In this document: one piece after another, positions 9,342 to 18,485 of the stretch | Layout of the letters: every line of letters starts with the position of its first letter | Numbering within the stretch: the stretch's first letter is position 1 | Source: Rathayibacter sp. VKM Ac-2759 | GTDB lineage: Bacteria > Actinomycetota > Actinomycetes > Actinomycetales > Microbacteriaceae | Reading direction: 5' to 3' | Assembly (NCBI RefSeq): GCF_009834225.1 | Contig: NZ_CP047176.1 | Span: 434,001-498,000, forward strand | Length of the DNA stretch: 64,000 nucleotides | Notes under the pieces: model-generated | What the model was told of the DNA's origin: nothing | What the model saw: the letters and a program-made list of their open reading frames with translations, nothing else | The model's database searches: none | Translations under genes and position numbers: made by a program

Positions 9342-11593
9342 GCGGAGGCTCCCGGCGCTTCGCGGATCACGAGCGCGGCGATCGACCACGCCGGCACGTC
9401 GACCCGCAGCTCGTCCGTCCCGCTCAGCACGGACTCGACGCGGCGCAGCGGCGACGGCTCGAACGCGGCGCCCGCGAGGGGGTCGCCGCCCTCGAGCAGC
9501 ACGGCGTCGGCGGCCAGCGGGCCGGCGAGTCCGGCGACGCGCGCCGACACCGCGGCGCCGCCTCCGTTGACGATCGTCACGACGGTCTCGGCACCCCGGG
9601 CGGTCGCCCCGACCGCCACCTCGCGGTACGGGCGGCGGTCGTCGACGTGGTCGTGCACCAGCACGCCGTCGTGCCGCACGGTGAGGCGGGAGCCGTCGCG
9701 CTCGATCTCGATGCGCCGCGGCACACCGGTCTGCACGCCCTCGAAGATGTACGGGCCGTCGACCTCGTCACCGAAGCCGTCGTCGCGTCGCGACAGGATC
9801 AGCGAGCGGTTGCGCCAGCTGCCGACGATCACCTCGTGGCTGGTGCCGGAGGCGGGGTCGCCGAGGACGACGTCGAAGCCCTCGACGCCGCCGCGGCGCG
9901 TGGCCGTGAAAGCGAGGGAGCGGGTCTCGGGCGGGATCGCGAGGAGCGCCTCCGGGTGCTCGTCGTCGACGACGACATCGGGCAGCGCGACGCCGTCGGC
10001 GACGATGCCGGTGAACGCGGTCCGCGCGCCGGGAGATCGCAGCACAGCGGGCCCGAGGCGCGGCTCGGGCTGCTCGCGCCTCGCGTCTCCCGAGACGCTC
10101 ACCGGCAGCACCCGGTCGCCGCGGTGCGCCGCGAAGAGGGCGTGCACGTCGTAAGCCGCCGAGCCCATCACCTCGTCGTCGGTGAAGTAGACCAGGTCGG
10201 GTGTCCACTGGGTCTCGCCGACGCGGGCGAGCAGCGGCGCGTACGACGCCATCCGCACCACGTCGGAGTTGCGCTCGAGGCCGATCATGTAGCCCGCCTC
10301 GGCCATCGCCGAGCGCACCGTCGAGCCGCGCGCCGCCCACTCGCCGAGGTACACGGCGGGGCCGGTGCGGTCGGCGGAGTCGTAGCGCTCGTGGTTCTGC
10401 CAGTGCCAGCGCGGCGTGCGGTAGCCGTGCTCGTCGACGAGGTCGATGTCGAGGCGGCGGGCGATCTCCCAGCCGGCCTCGAAGTCGCGGCCGAACGGCC
10501 ACGGACCGGCGGTGCCGATCAGCGCGACCTCGGGATGCGCCTCCTGGAGCGCCTGCGAGATCTGCTCGAACCGCTCGGTGAACTGCGCGTCGATCGTGTC
10601 CTCGTTGCCGACGCCGAGCATCCGCAGACCGAACGGAGCCGGGTGCCCCGCCGCCGCGCGCACGGCGCCCCAGCGGGAGTCGACGTCGCCGTTGGCGTAC
10701 TCGACGAGGTCGAGCACGTCCTGCACGTACTGCGGCATGCGTCCGATCGGGATCGCCTGCGCGCCGCCCGGCGTGTTCTGGCAGCTGACTCCGGCTGCGA
10801 CGATCGGCAGCGGAGTCGCGCCGAGCGCCTCGCAGAGCAGGAAGTACTCGTGGTACCCGATCGCCATCGACTGGTGGTAGCCCCAGGTGTTCGGCAGCGG
10901 GCGGCGCTGCTCGCGCGGGCCGACCGTGGTCTTCCAGTGGTACATGTTGTCGAGCCCGAAGCCGTGGACGAGGCAGCCGCCGGGGAAGCGGACGAACGCC
11001 GGCTTCAGCGCGCGGAGGGTCTCGACGAGGTCGGGGCGGAAGAGGACCGGCTCGCCGCTCGCGTCGAGCGGCCGCAGCTCGACGAGGTCGACGTCGACTC
11101 CGCTGCCCTCGAGCACGAGGGAGGTGCGGTGGGCGTCGGGGGCCTGCAGGTCGGCCTCGATCACGCGCCATTCGGCGGTGAGCGGCAGATCGACCGCTCC
11201 CGCGCCGTCGAGTCGCGCGGAGAGACGGCCCTCCACCGATGCCGCCCGGGCCCGGAGACGCAGGCGCAGCGTCGGTGACGGCACGGGCATCCCGTCGTCG
11301 TTGTAGCCGCGGTTGACGAGAACGGCGTCCTCGAGCCGCACGTGCGTGGCGTTGGCCGAGCTGACGCCGTCGGCACTGCGCACCCGCACCTCGCCGGCGT
11401 CCACCGACCACGCCGTCAGCGGTCCCCAGCCGGGGCGGTCGGCGGGCCCGGCCTCGAAGTCGCCGTTCTGCACGAGGTCGGCGTTGAGCCCGCCGTCGAG
11501 CGCGAAGTTGATGTCCTCGAGGAACAGGCCCCAGAGATCCGGGCTCACCTCGCGACCGGTCGGGGCGCCGACGACGATGTCGATCCCGCTCAC
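9338..11593 (-). CDS. GH51-like alpha-L-arabinofuranosidase, long form
   Basis: 751 aa. The GTG start overlaps the preceding stop (GTGA). The N-terminus (VSPDLWGLFLEDINFALDGG) and an inserted beta-sandwich (roughly residues 50-170, carbohydrate-binding-like) precede the barrel. GVGNED carries the acid/base Glu331 and YLGEWAARG the nucleophile Glu418. The C-terminal beta domain includes a concanavalin/LamG-like stretch. This is the long GH51 architecture, distinct from the short 504-aa paralogue encoded just upstream. The two enzymes may split work between polymer branches and short arabino-oligosaccharides (inference). No export signal. Confidence 0.87.
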   Translation of the reverse strand: MSGIDIVVGAPTGREVSPDLWGLFLEDINFALDGGLNADLVQNGDFEAGPADRPGWGPLTAWSVDAGEVRVRSADGVSSANATHVRLEDAVLVNRGYNDDGMPVPSPTLRLRLRARAASVEGRLSARLDGAGAVDLPLTAEWRVIEADLQAPDAHRTSLVLEGSGVDVDLVELRPLDASGEPVLFRPDLVETLRALKPAFVRFPGGCLVHGFGLDNMYHWKTTVGPREQRRPLPNTWGYHQSMAIGYHEYFLLCEALGATPLPIVAAGVSCQNTPGGAQAIPIGRMPQYVQDVLDLVEYANGDVDSRWGAVRAAAGHPAPFGLRMLGVGNEDTIDAQFTERFEQISQALQEAHPEVALIGTAGPWPFGRDFEAGWEIARRLDIDLVDEHGYRTPRWHWQNHERYDSADRTGPAVYLGEWAARGSTVRSAMAEAGYMIGLERNSDVVRMASYAPLLARVGETQWTPDLVYFTDDEVMGSAAYDVHALFAAHRGDRVLPVSVSGDARREQPEPRLGPAVLRSPGARTAFTGIVADGVALPDVVVDDEHPEALLAIPPETRSLAFTATRRGGVEGFDVVLGDPASGTSHEVIVGSWRNRSLILSRRDDGFGDEVDGPYIFEGVQTGVPRRIEIERDGSRLTVRHDGVLVHDHVDDRRPYREVAVGATARGAETVVTIVNGGGAAVSARVAGLAGPLAADAVLLEGGDPLAGAAFEPSPLRRVESVLSGTDELRVDVPAWSIAALVIREAPGASA

Positions 11594-13104
11594 GCCAGCA
11601 CCAGCGAGATCGTCGCGAACGAGTGCGGAGGCAGCGTCACGCGCAGCCCCGTCGCGGTCGTCTCGAAGTCGTCGAACGGCACCGGGCTCACCTCGTCGGC
11701 CGCGCCGGGGCGGTTGTGCGCGTCGGGCCGATCGGCGCTGAGGAGGCGGCCGGTCGCGTCGGCGACCGAGCCGCCGCGGAAGTCGAGCGCGATCTCGAGC
11801 GGTGCGTCGAGGTCGACGTTCGTGAGCGAGACGAGCACCCGGCCGTCCTTCGTGCTCGCGGAGGCGGAGGCGACCGGGATCGCGCGGCCGTCGACCTCGT
11901 GGGTCGGGCCCGAGAGCGTCGTCGGCAGCACGGTGGCCTCGTGGTGCCCCTTGTTCATCTCGAAGACGTGATAGGTCGGCGTCCGCACCATCTCGCCTCC
12001 GTCGGGGTCGGTCAGCAGCATCGCCTGCAGCACGTTCACCGTCTGCGCGATGTTGGCCATCGACAGCCGGTCGGCGAAGGAGTGGAACACGTCGAAGTGC
12101 CAGGCCGCCACCATCGCGTCGCGGATCGTGTTCTGCTGGAAGAGGAAGCCCGGGTGCGTGCCCGGCTCCACGTCCCACCAGGTGCCCCACTCGTCGAGCA
12201 CCATGCCGTACGTCTTCTCGGGGTCGTAGACGTCCATCACGGCCGCGTGCGAGCGGAGGAGCTCCTCGATGCCCTGCGCGGCGACGATCGTGCTCCAGTA
12301 GGTCTCGGCATCGAAGTCGGTCGCGCTGCCCTTCGCCGACCAGCTGCCGCCGATCGTGTAGTAGTGCACCGAGATCGACTCCCACGGCACGGACGAGAAG
12401 GGGTGCCCGCCGATCTCGGGGATCACCTGCATCAGCGTCTCGGTCCACGCGGTGTCGGCTCCGTCGGCCCCCGCGGCGATGCGGTGCAGCGGAGTGTCGT
12501 TGCCGCTCTGGCAGAAGGTGCCGAACTGCCGCGCGAGGTCGGCGTAGGCGCCGGCGCGCATGTTGCCGCCGCAGCCCCAGGTCTCGTTGCCGAGCCCCCA
12601 GTAGCGGACGGTCCACGGCTCCTCGCGGCCGTTCGCCCGGCGGAGGTCGGCCATCGGGCTCTTCCCCGCGCCGGTGAGGTACTCGACCCAGTCGGCCATC
12701 TCCTGCACCGTGCCCGAGCCGATGTTGCCCGAGATGTACGCGTCGGCGCCGAGCAGCTCGCACAGCGCCATGAACTCGTGGGTGCCGAAGGAGTTGTCCT
12801 CGGCGACCCCGCCCCAGAGGGTGTTGATGAGTCCGGGGCGCTCGTCGCGCGGGCCGATGCCGTTGGTCCAGTGGTAGCGGTCGGCGAAGCAGCCGCCCGG
12901 CCAGCGGAGGTTCGGGATGTCGAGGGCCTTCAGCGCCTCGACGACGTCGAGCCGGATGCCGCCGACGTTCGGCACCGGCGAGTCCTCGCCGACCCAGAAG
13001 CCGTCGTAGATGCAGCGCCCCAGGTGCTCGGCGAAGTGGCCGTAGAGGTGCTTGCTGATGGTGGCGCCGGGACGGTCGAGGTCGACGGTGACGGTGGTGT
13101 TCAC
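11590..13104 (-). CDS. GH51 alpha-L-arabinofuranosidase, short form
   Basis: 504 aa, typical length for intracellular GH51 enzymes. The N-terminus has ISKHLYGHFAEHLGRCIYDG and RWPGGCFADRYHW. GLGNETWGCGG holds the acid/base Glu174 and MVLDEWGTWW the nucleophile Glu305. It releases terminal alpha-L-arabinofuranose from arabino-oligosaccharides. It follows the GH36 gene by 67 bases and overlaps the next GH51, so the genes are co-transcribed. I do not assign a gene symbol because several abf paralogues exist. Confidence 0.94.
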   Translation of the reverse strand: MNTTVTVDLDRPGATISKHLYGHFAEHLGRCIYDGFWVGEDSPVPNVGGIRLDVVEALKALDIPNLRWPGGCFADRYHWTNGIGPRDERPGLINTLWGGVAEDNSFGTHEFMALCELLGADAYISGNIGSGTVQEMADWVEYLTGAGKSPMADLRRANGREEPWTVRYWGLGNETWGCGGNMRAGAYADLARQFGTFCQSGNDTPLHRIAAGADGADTAWTETLMQVIPEIGGHPFSSVPWESISVHYYTIGGSWSAKGSATDFDAETYWSTIVAAQGIEELLRSHAAVMDVYDPEKTYGMVLDEWGTWWDVEPGTHPGFLFQQNTIRDAMVAAWHFDVFHSFADRLSMANIAQTVNVLQAMLLTDPDGGEMVRTPTYHVFEMNKGHHEATVLPTTLSGPTHEVDGRAIPVASASASTKDGRVLVSLTNVDLDAPLEIALDFRGGSVADATGRLLSADRPDAHNRPGAADEVSPVPFDDFETTATGLRVTLPPHSFATISLVLA

Positions 13105-13140
13105 GAAGGACTCCGGTGTGATCGTGGTGGGTGGTGCTCG

Positions 13141-13176
13141 GGTGTCGTCGGGCTCAGGGGTGTCGTCGGGCTCAGG
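13141..13176. repeat. Two tandem 18-bp copies spanning a stop codon
   Basis: GGTGTCGTCGGGCTCAGG occurs twice in direct tandem (13141-13158 and 13159-13176). The second copy contains the GH36 stop codon, so the duplication repeats an in-frame stop a few codons downstream. It looks like replication slippage with little functional consequence. Confidence 0.8.
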
Positions 13177-15370
13177 CGGTGCGGACGAGGCGCAGGACGA
13201 GCGCGCGGTCGCCGTGGAACGTGGGCAGCTCGAGGCCGGCCTCGCGCAGGAGGCTCCCCGAGTACGCGGGCGCGTCGTCGCCGCTGTCGAGCGCGGCCGT
13301 GCGCTCGAGCCAGCGGGGGCTCAGCCAGCCGGGGCCGAGCGAGCCGGGCCGTGCCGCCTCGATGCGGTAGCGCGCCTCGGGCAGCAGACCGGGGAGGCGG
13401 AGGCGGCGCCGCGAGTCCGCGGACAGCGTGGGCGTCATCACGGTGTAGAGCGCCTCCGACCCGTCGACGGCGACGACCCCGCGCAGCGACGGCGCGTCGG
13501 GGTCGAGGTCGCCGTCGCCGACGACCCGGCCGGTGGCCAGGAGCGAGCGGTGCTCCTTGAACGACGCGATCCAGGAGGCGAGGACCGTCTCCTCCTCGCC
13601 CGTGAGCTCGCGGATGTCCCACTCGATGCCGAAGTGCCCGAGGAAGGCGACCGCGCAGCGCGTGTGCAGATCGCTGGTGCGCCCGGTGACCGAGGAGACC
13701 GCGGAGGCGACGTGCGAGCCGAGCATCTCGGGCGGCACCAGCAGGCCCGTCCAGCGCAGCATCCGCACGCGGTCGAGCGGGTCCTGGTTGTCGGAGGTGT
13801 GCACCCGGTCGGTGCGCTCGAGGATCCCGAGGTCGACGCGGCCGCCGCCCGAGGCGCAGCTCTCGATCTCGAGCTCGGGGTGCCGCTCGCGCAGCTCGTC
13901 GAGGAGCCGGTAGAGCGCGAGGGTCTGCTCGTGCACGGCCGGCGCCCCCGTCGCCGGGTGGCCGGCGTCGATGAGGTCGCGGTTGTGGTCCCACTTGAGG
14001 TAGGCCACGTCGAGGTCGGCGACGAGTCCGTCGAGAACGCCGAGGATGTGCGCGTACGCGTCGGGGTTCGTCAGGTCGAGCACCTGCTGGTGGCGCCAGC
14101 GCGCGGGCAGCTCGGAGGCGCGGGCGCGGAGGATCCAGTCGGGGTGCGCGCGGGCGAGGTCCGAGTCCTCGTTGATCATCTCGGGCTCGACCCAGAGGCC
14201 GAACTCCATGCCGAGCGAGCGCACGTGCTCGGCGAGGGGGCCGAGCCCGTCGGGCCAGGCGACCGGGTCGGGAGTCCAGTCGCCGAGCCCCTTCGTGTCG
14301 GAGTCGCGACCGAGGAACCAGCCGTCGTCGAGCACGTACCGCTCGACTCCGAGGGCCGCCGCGCGGTCGGCGAGCTCGGCGAGGGTCGCGAAGTCCTGGT
14401 CGAAGTACACCGCCTCCCACACGTTGAGCGTGACCGGGCGCGGACGGCGCGACGAGCGGGAGCGCTCGCGGAGGAACGAGTGGTAGCGGGCGGCGGCCGC
14501 GTCGAGCCCCGCGCCGAACGAGCCGTAGACCCAGGGCGACTCGTAGCTCTCGCCGGCCGCGAGCCGCACCTCGCCCGGCAGCAGCAGCTCGCCGCCGCGG
14601 AAGGCCAGGAGCCCGTCGGTGCGCTCGACGGCGTGCTCGTGGTCGCCTCCGATGCCGACGTGGCAGAGCCAGACCTCCCCGGAGCCCGCGTCGAACCCGG
14701 GGGTGCCGATCGCGACGACGGTGGTCGCGTCGAGTCCGGTCCGCCCCCGGCGCGAGCTGCGCGAGTGCGTGCCCGTGACGATCGGGTGCCGCTGCGGGAT
14801 CTTCTCGGTGCCCCAGCGGCCCGAGAAGTCGAGCACCTCGCGGGCCCGGGTCGGGATCCGCAGCGCCGGGTCGACGCCGATGACCTCGAGTCGATCGCCG
14901 CCGTCGTTGCGCACCGAGACGCGCGTTCGGAGGAGTCCCGAGGCAGTGAGATCGATCTCTAGAATCACCCCGATTCCGTGCTCGGCATCGCTCGCCTCGA
15001 CCACCGCCCGACCCCCGGGACGCTGCGCGACCGCCCCCTCGGCGAGGGGCGCTCCGTCGACCGAGACCGACGAGACGGACAGTCGCGGCGACCAGGCGGC
15101 GCCCGCGCGGTGCACTCGCAGACCCGGCAGTCCACCCCATCCGGAGGTGTGCTCCGGCAGCAGGGAGGGCTCGTAGGGCACGTCGGAAACGCCGTCAATC
15201 CCCGTGCGCACCGCCGTTCCCGCGTATTCGATGAGGTCGGCGTCGCTCGCGCGGAGGCTCGGGCCCCAGTGGGCGAGGACGGGCAGCGAGTCTCCTGTCT
15301 GGGTGAGGACGGCGGACACGTCGGCACTGACGAGATGGATCACCCGCGAAGAAGGCATACGCACATTCAT
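13172..15370 (-). CDS. Glycoside hydrolase family 36 alpha-galactosidase
   Basis: 732 aa with the usual N-terminal beta-sandwich, a central barrel and a short C-terminal beta domain. VAYLKWDHNRD contains the nucleophile Asp461, and HTSDNQDPLDR the acid/base Asp527. GLWVEPEMINEDSDL and ESCASGGGRVDLGIL are family signatures. It removes alpha-galactosyl residues and is probably cytoplasmic. It is the first gene of the minus-strand operon. The start used is ATG 15370; an in-frame ATG four codons later (15358) is possible. A copy of the regulator palindrome lies inside the gene at 14948-14959. Confidence 0.93.
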   Translation of the reverse strand: MNVRMPSSRVIHLVSADVSAVLTQTGDSLPVLAHWGPSLRASDADLIEYAGTAVRTGIDGVSDVPYEPSLLPEHTSGWGGLPGLRVHRAGAAWSPRLSVSSVSVDGAPLAEGAVAQRPGGRAVVEASDAEHGIGVILEIDLTASGLLRTRVSVRNDGGDRLEVIGVDPALRIPTRAREVLDFSGRWGTEKIPQRHPIVTGTHSRSSRRGRTGLDATTVVAIGTPGFDAGSGEVWLCHVGIGGDHEHAVERTDGLLAFRGGELLLPGEVRLAAGESYESPWVYGSFGAGLDAAAARYHSFLRERSRSSRRPRPVTLNVWEAVYFDQDFATLAELADRAAALGVERYVLDDGWFLGRDSDTKGLGDWTPDPVAWPDGLGPLAEHVRSLGMEFGLWVEPEMINEDSDLARAHPDWILRARASELPARWRHQQVLDLTNPDAYAHILGVLDGLVADLDVAYLKWDHNRDLIDAGHPATGAPAVHEQTLALYRLLDELRERHPELEIESCASGGGRVDLGILERTDRVHTSDNQDPLDRVRMLRWTGLLVPPEMLGSHVASAVSSVTGRTSDLHTRCAVAFLGHFGIEWDIRELTGEEETVLASWIASFKEHRSLLATGRVVGDGDLDPDAPSLRGVVAVDGSEALYTVMTPTLSADSRRRLRLPGLLPEARYRIEAARPGSLGPGWLSPRWLERTAALDSGDDAPAYSGSLLREAGLELPTFHGDRALVLRLVRTA
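14948..14959. promoter_or_regulatory. Intragenic copy of the GAGATCGATCTC palindrome
   Basis: A perfect 12-base copy of the operator core lies inside the GH36 gene, 440 bp from the intergenic copy at 15399. Both are preceded by CAGTGAG-like bases. It could act as an auxiliary operator for looping or roadblock repression, or it could be chance within coding sequence. Confidence 0.35.
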
Positions 15371-15390
15371 ACCGTCGATCCCCAGCTGAG

Positions 15391-15410
15391 TACAGTGAGA
15401 GATCGATCTC
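15391..15410. promoter_or_regulatory. Divergent promoter region with operator GAGATCGATCTC
   Basis: The 61-base gap between GH36 and GH127 holds TACAGT (15391-15396, a possible -10 for the plus strand) followed at once by the perfect palindrome 15399-15410. On the other strand TTGATC and TACTCA, 18 apart, bracket the same palindrome. One repressor bound here could control both operons. The core is shared with the site at the ABC operon promoter. Confidence 0.55.
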
Positions 15411-15431
15411 GATCAACGATGAGGAGCTCCC

Positions 15432-17252
15432 ATGACGCTGACCCACCCGGCCCCCTCCGAGACCCGTCTCTCGCGCGGAGTCTTCGACGACCGGCGTCGG
15501 CTGAACCGCTCCTACCTGCTCTCGCTGACCGACGAGGGGCTGCTGCAGAACTTCCTCATCGAGGCCGGGATCGGCGACCAGGGCTGGCATCTGCACCCGT
15601 CCGAGGACAGCCGGGAGGCCCGCGGCCTCGACCGGCACTGGGGCTGGGAGACTCCCGGATCGCAGCTGCGCGGGCACTTCCTCGGCCATTGGCTCTCGGC
15701 CGCCGCCCGCGAGGTCGCGGTCACCGGCGACGCGCTGCTGCGCGCCCGGATCGACTCGGTGCTCGACGGCCTCGAGCGCTGCCAGGAGGAGAACGGCGGA
15801 GGCTGGATCTGGGCGATCCCGCGCGGCTACCTCGATCGCCTCGCCACCGGTCGCCCGATCTGGGCGCCGCAGTACGCGATGCACAAGCTGCTGATGGGGC
15901 TCGTCGACCTGCACCGCGACCTCGGCGACGAGCGCGCGCTGCGCATGGCCCGGGAGGCGACCACTCCGCTGCTCGAGTGGGTGCGGGGCTTCGACGACGC
16001 GCAGTTCCAGCGGATCCTCGAGGTCGAGACCGGCGGGATGCTCGAGGTCTGGGCCGATCTGCTCGAGGCGACCGGCGACCCCGTCTACTCGGAGCTGCTC
16101 GAGCGCTACTACCGCCGCTGGCTGTTCGACGGGCTCCTCGAGGGCCGCGACGTGCTGACGAACAAGCACGCCAACACCACGATCCCCGAGGTGCTCGGTG
16201 CCGCGCGCGCCCACGAGGTCACGGGCGAGGAGCGCTGGCGGAGGATCGTCGAGGCCTACTGGGAGCAGGCGGTCACCCTCCGCGGCACCTTCTGCACCGG
16301 CGGGCAGACCTCGGGCGAGATCTGGACGCCTCCGTTCGAGTTCGCCGCCCGCCGCGGCGAGAAGACGCAGGAGCACTGCGGCGTCTACAACATGATCCGC
16401 CTGGCCGACGTGCTGCTGCGCTGGACGGGCGACCTCGCCTACGCCGACTACATCGAGCTCAACCTCTACAACGGGATCCTCGCCCAGCAGAACCCGCGCA
16501 CCGGCATGGTCGCCTACTTCCTCCCGCTCGAGGGCGGCGCACGCAAGAACTGGGGATCGCCGACCGAGGACTTCTGGTGCTGCCACGGCACCCTGGTGCA
16601 GGCGCACACCCGCCACTCCGGGCTGGTCTTCTACCGCGGAGGCGACACCGAGCTGGTCGTCGCCCAGCACATCGACGCGAGCACCCGCGTGCAGACCGCC
16701 GCCGGCGAGGCGAGGGTCCGGGTCGAGGTGCTCGACAACGCGGGCTACGTCGGACCCGACTCGAACGCGGGGGAGGCGGGAGACCTGCGGCGCCCCCGGG
16801 CGTCGCGGCTGCGCATCGAGGTCGAGGGCGCCCCGCTCACCGTCAGGGTGCGGGTGCCGGAGTGGACCGTCGGCGCACCGGCGCTCGCGGGCTCCGACGC
16901 GGCCTCGGTGGTCGACGGCGCTCTCGTCCTCGAGCACGCGGGCGGCGTGACCCGGGTCGACGCGGCGTTCGGCACCGAGGTGCGCGTCGTGCCGATCCCC
17001 GACGAGCCCGGCACGGTCGCCTTCGTGGAGGGGCCGGTGGTGCTCGCCGGCCTGGTCGACCACGAGGTGCAGCTGCGCGGCGAGGTCCAGTCCGCCTCCT
17101 CGCTGCTCGCCCCCGACAACGAGCGGCAGTGGACCCAGTGGCTCCGCGGCTACCGCACCGTCGGGCAGCCCTCGTCGATCAGGTTCCGGCCCGTGCACGA
17201 GATCGTCGACGAGCCGTTCTCGCTCTACTTCCCCGTCTCGACTCGCCCGTGA
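15432..17252 (+). CDS. GH127 beta-L-arabinofuranosidase
   Basis: 606 aa, (alpha/alpha)6-barrel family formerly DUF1680, start preceded by GAGGAG. The zinc/thiol site is visible: Glu314 and Cys316 in QEHCGVYN, and Cys383-Cys384 in FWCCHGT. This matches the Glu/Cys/Cys/Cys arrangement of bifidobacterial HypBA1, where the first Cys of the pair is the nucleophile. Glu296 in SGEIW is a plausible acid/base. The enzyme releases beta-L-arabinofuranose, as found on hydroxyproline-linked plant arabinans. There is no signal peptide. Its stop overlaps the following MFS start (GTGA). Confidence 0.92.
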   Translation: MTLTHPAPSETRLSRGVFDDRRRLNRSYLLSLTDEGLLQNFLIEAGIGDQGWHLHPSEDSREARGLDRHWGWETPGSQLRGHFLGHWLSAAAREVAVTGDALLRARIDSVLDGLERCQEENGGGWIWAIPRGYLDRLATGRPIWAPQYAMHKLLMGLVDLHRDLGDERALRMAREATTPLLEWVRGFDDAQFQRILEVETGGMLEVWADLLEATGDPVYSELLERYYRRWLFDGLLEGRDVLTNKHANTTIPEVLGAARAHEVTGEERWRRIVEAYWEQAVTLRGTFCTGGQTSGEIWTPPFEFAARRGEKTQEHCGVYNMIRLADVLLRWTGDLAYADYIELNLYNGILAQQNPRTGMVAYFLPLEGGARKNWGSPTEDFWCCHGTLVQAHTRHSGLVFYRGGDTELVVAQHIDASTRVQTAAGEARVRVEVLDNAGYVGPDSNAGEAGDLRRPRASRLRIEVEGAPLTVRVRVPEWTVGAPALAGSDAASVVDGALVLEHAGGVTRVDAAFGTEVRVVPIPDEPGTVAFVEGPVVLAGLVDHEVQLRGEVQSASSLLAPDNERQWTQWLRGYRTVGQPSSIRFRPVHEIVDEPFSLYFPVSTRP

Positions 17253-18484
17253 GGGGCGCCGTCCCGCGTTCGCGGCTCCTGCTGCCGATATTCGCGATGC
17301 TCGTGGGCTTCGGCCCGCTCACGATCGACCTGGTCCTGCCCTTCCTCCCGACGCTGCAGACCGATCTCGGCGTCTCGGTGGCGACCGCGCAGCTCGTCGT
17401 GACGGGGGCGACCTTCGGCTTCGCCGCCGGCCAGCTCGTCTCGGGGCCTCTGAGCGACGCGGTCGGGCGCAAGTGGCCGCTCGGAGTCTCGGCGGCGCTG
17501 CACATCGTGGCGAGCCTGGTCGCGGCGACGACGTCCGACACAGCGGTGCTGCTCTCGGCGCGCTTCGTGCAGGGGGCGGCGTGCACCGCGGCCGGAGTGG
17601 TCGTCACCGCGATCGTCCGCGACCTCTACAGCGGCAAGCGGCTGGTGACGATGCTCGCGAACCTCGCGGTGATCGTCTCGGTGTTCCCGATCCTGGTCCC
17701 GTCGGTCGGGGCGCAGCTGACCAAGATCATCGACTGGCGCGGGTCGTTCCTCGCCGTCGCCGTCTGGGGAGCGGTGGCGACCGCTGTGGCGCTCGTCGTG
17801 CTGCCCGAGACCCTGCCCCCGGAGCGGCGGCACCAGGGCGGCCTGATGCCGTCGCTGCGCAACTCCTTCGGGATGCTGCGCCGACCCCGCGTGATCGCGC
17901 TCGCCGCCGCGTCGGCCGCCGGCTGGTCGGTCGGCTTCGCCTACCTCGCGACCGCGCCCTTCCTCTACACGAACGTGTACGAGGTGGGCCCCGATCTCTA
18001 CGGGCTCCTGTTCCTCGCCACGTCGCTCGTGACGATCGCCGTCGGGCAGACGACGGGCCGGGTGATCGTGCCGCGCTTCGGTCCGCGCTTCGCTATGATC
18101 GCCTCCGCGATCGTGACCGCCCTCGGCGCCGTGGTCGTCGCGGGGCTCGCCCTCGCCGGCACCCCGCCGCTGTTCGTCGTGGTCGGCGGGCTGACCTTCG
18201 CGCTCGCGGGCCGCTCGCTCGGCTACGCGCCGGTGCAGTACCTGTCGCTGCAGGGCCCGTCGAGCGAGGCGGGCAGCGTCACGGCGATCCTCGGCACGGT
18301 CAGCTTCACGGCCGCCGGGCTCGTCATGCCGGTGATGGGCGCGTACGCGGAGGTGTCGCTCCTGCCGTTCGCGATCCTCCTGGTCGTCGCGGCTCTGGTG
18401 GAGGGCGCGGTGGCGCTGCTGTTCCGCCCCGGATCGCGGCACTTCGACTCCGGTGGCACACGACTCGACGACGAGAGAGGCTGA
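17249..18484 (+). CDS. MFS transporter, Bcr/CflA-like (DHA1)
   Basis: 411 aa with 12 predicted helices. GPLSDAVGRKWPLG between helices 2 and 3 is the MFS signature. The GTG at 17249 overlaps the GH127 stop. By family the closest group is the Bcr/CflA drug-resistance exporters, but its position between two carbohydrate-active genes makes a sugar or sugar-derivative cargo likely (inference). The next gene starts one base after its stop. Confidence 0.88.
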   Translation: MRGAVPRSRLLLPIFAMLVGFGPLTIDLVLPFLPTLQTDLGVSVATAQLVVTGATFGFAAGQLVSGPLSDAVGRKWPLGVSAALHIVASLVAATTSDTAVLLSARFVQGAACTAAGVVVTAIVRDLYSGKRLVTMLANLAVIVSVFPILVPSVGAQLTKIIDWRGSFLAVAVWGAVATAVALVVLPETLPPERRHQGGLMPSLRNSFGMLRRPRVIALAAASAAGWSVGFAYLATAPFLYTNVYEVGPDLYGLLFLATSLVTIAVGQTTGRVIVPRFGPRFAMIASAIVTALGAVVVAGLALAGTPPLFVVVGGLTFALAGRSLGYAPVQYLSLQGPSSEAGSVTAILGTVSFTAAGLVMPVMGAYAEVSLLPFAILLVVAALVEGAVALLFRPGSRHFDSGGTRLDDERG

Positions 18485-18485
18485 C

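Noticed and set aside
9338..12763. A 1141-codon frame that would fuse both GH51 genes
   Set aside because: The first ~390 codons are out of frame with the short GH51 gene and have shadow composition. The GTG at 11593 overlapping the upstream stop is the natural start.
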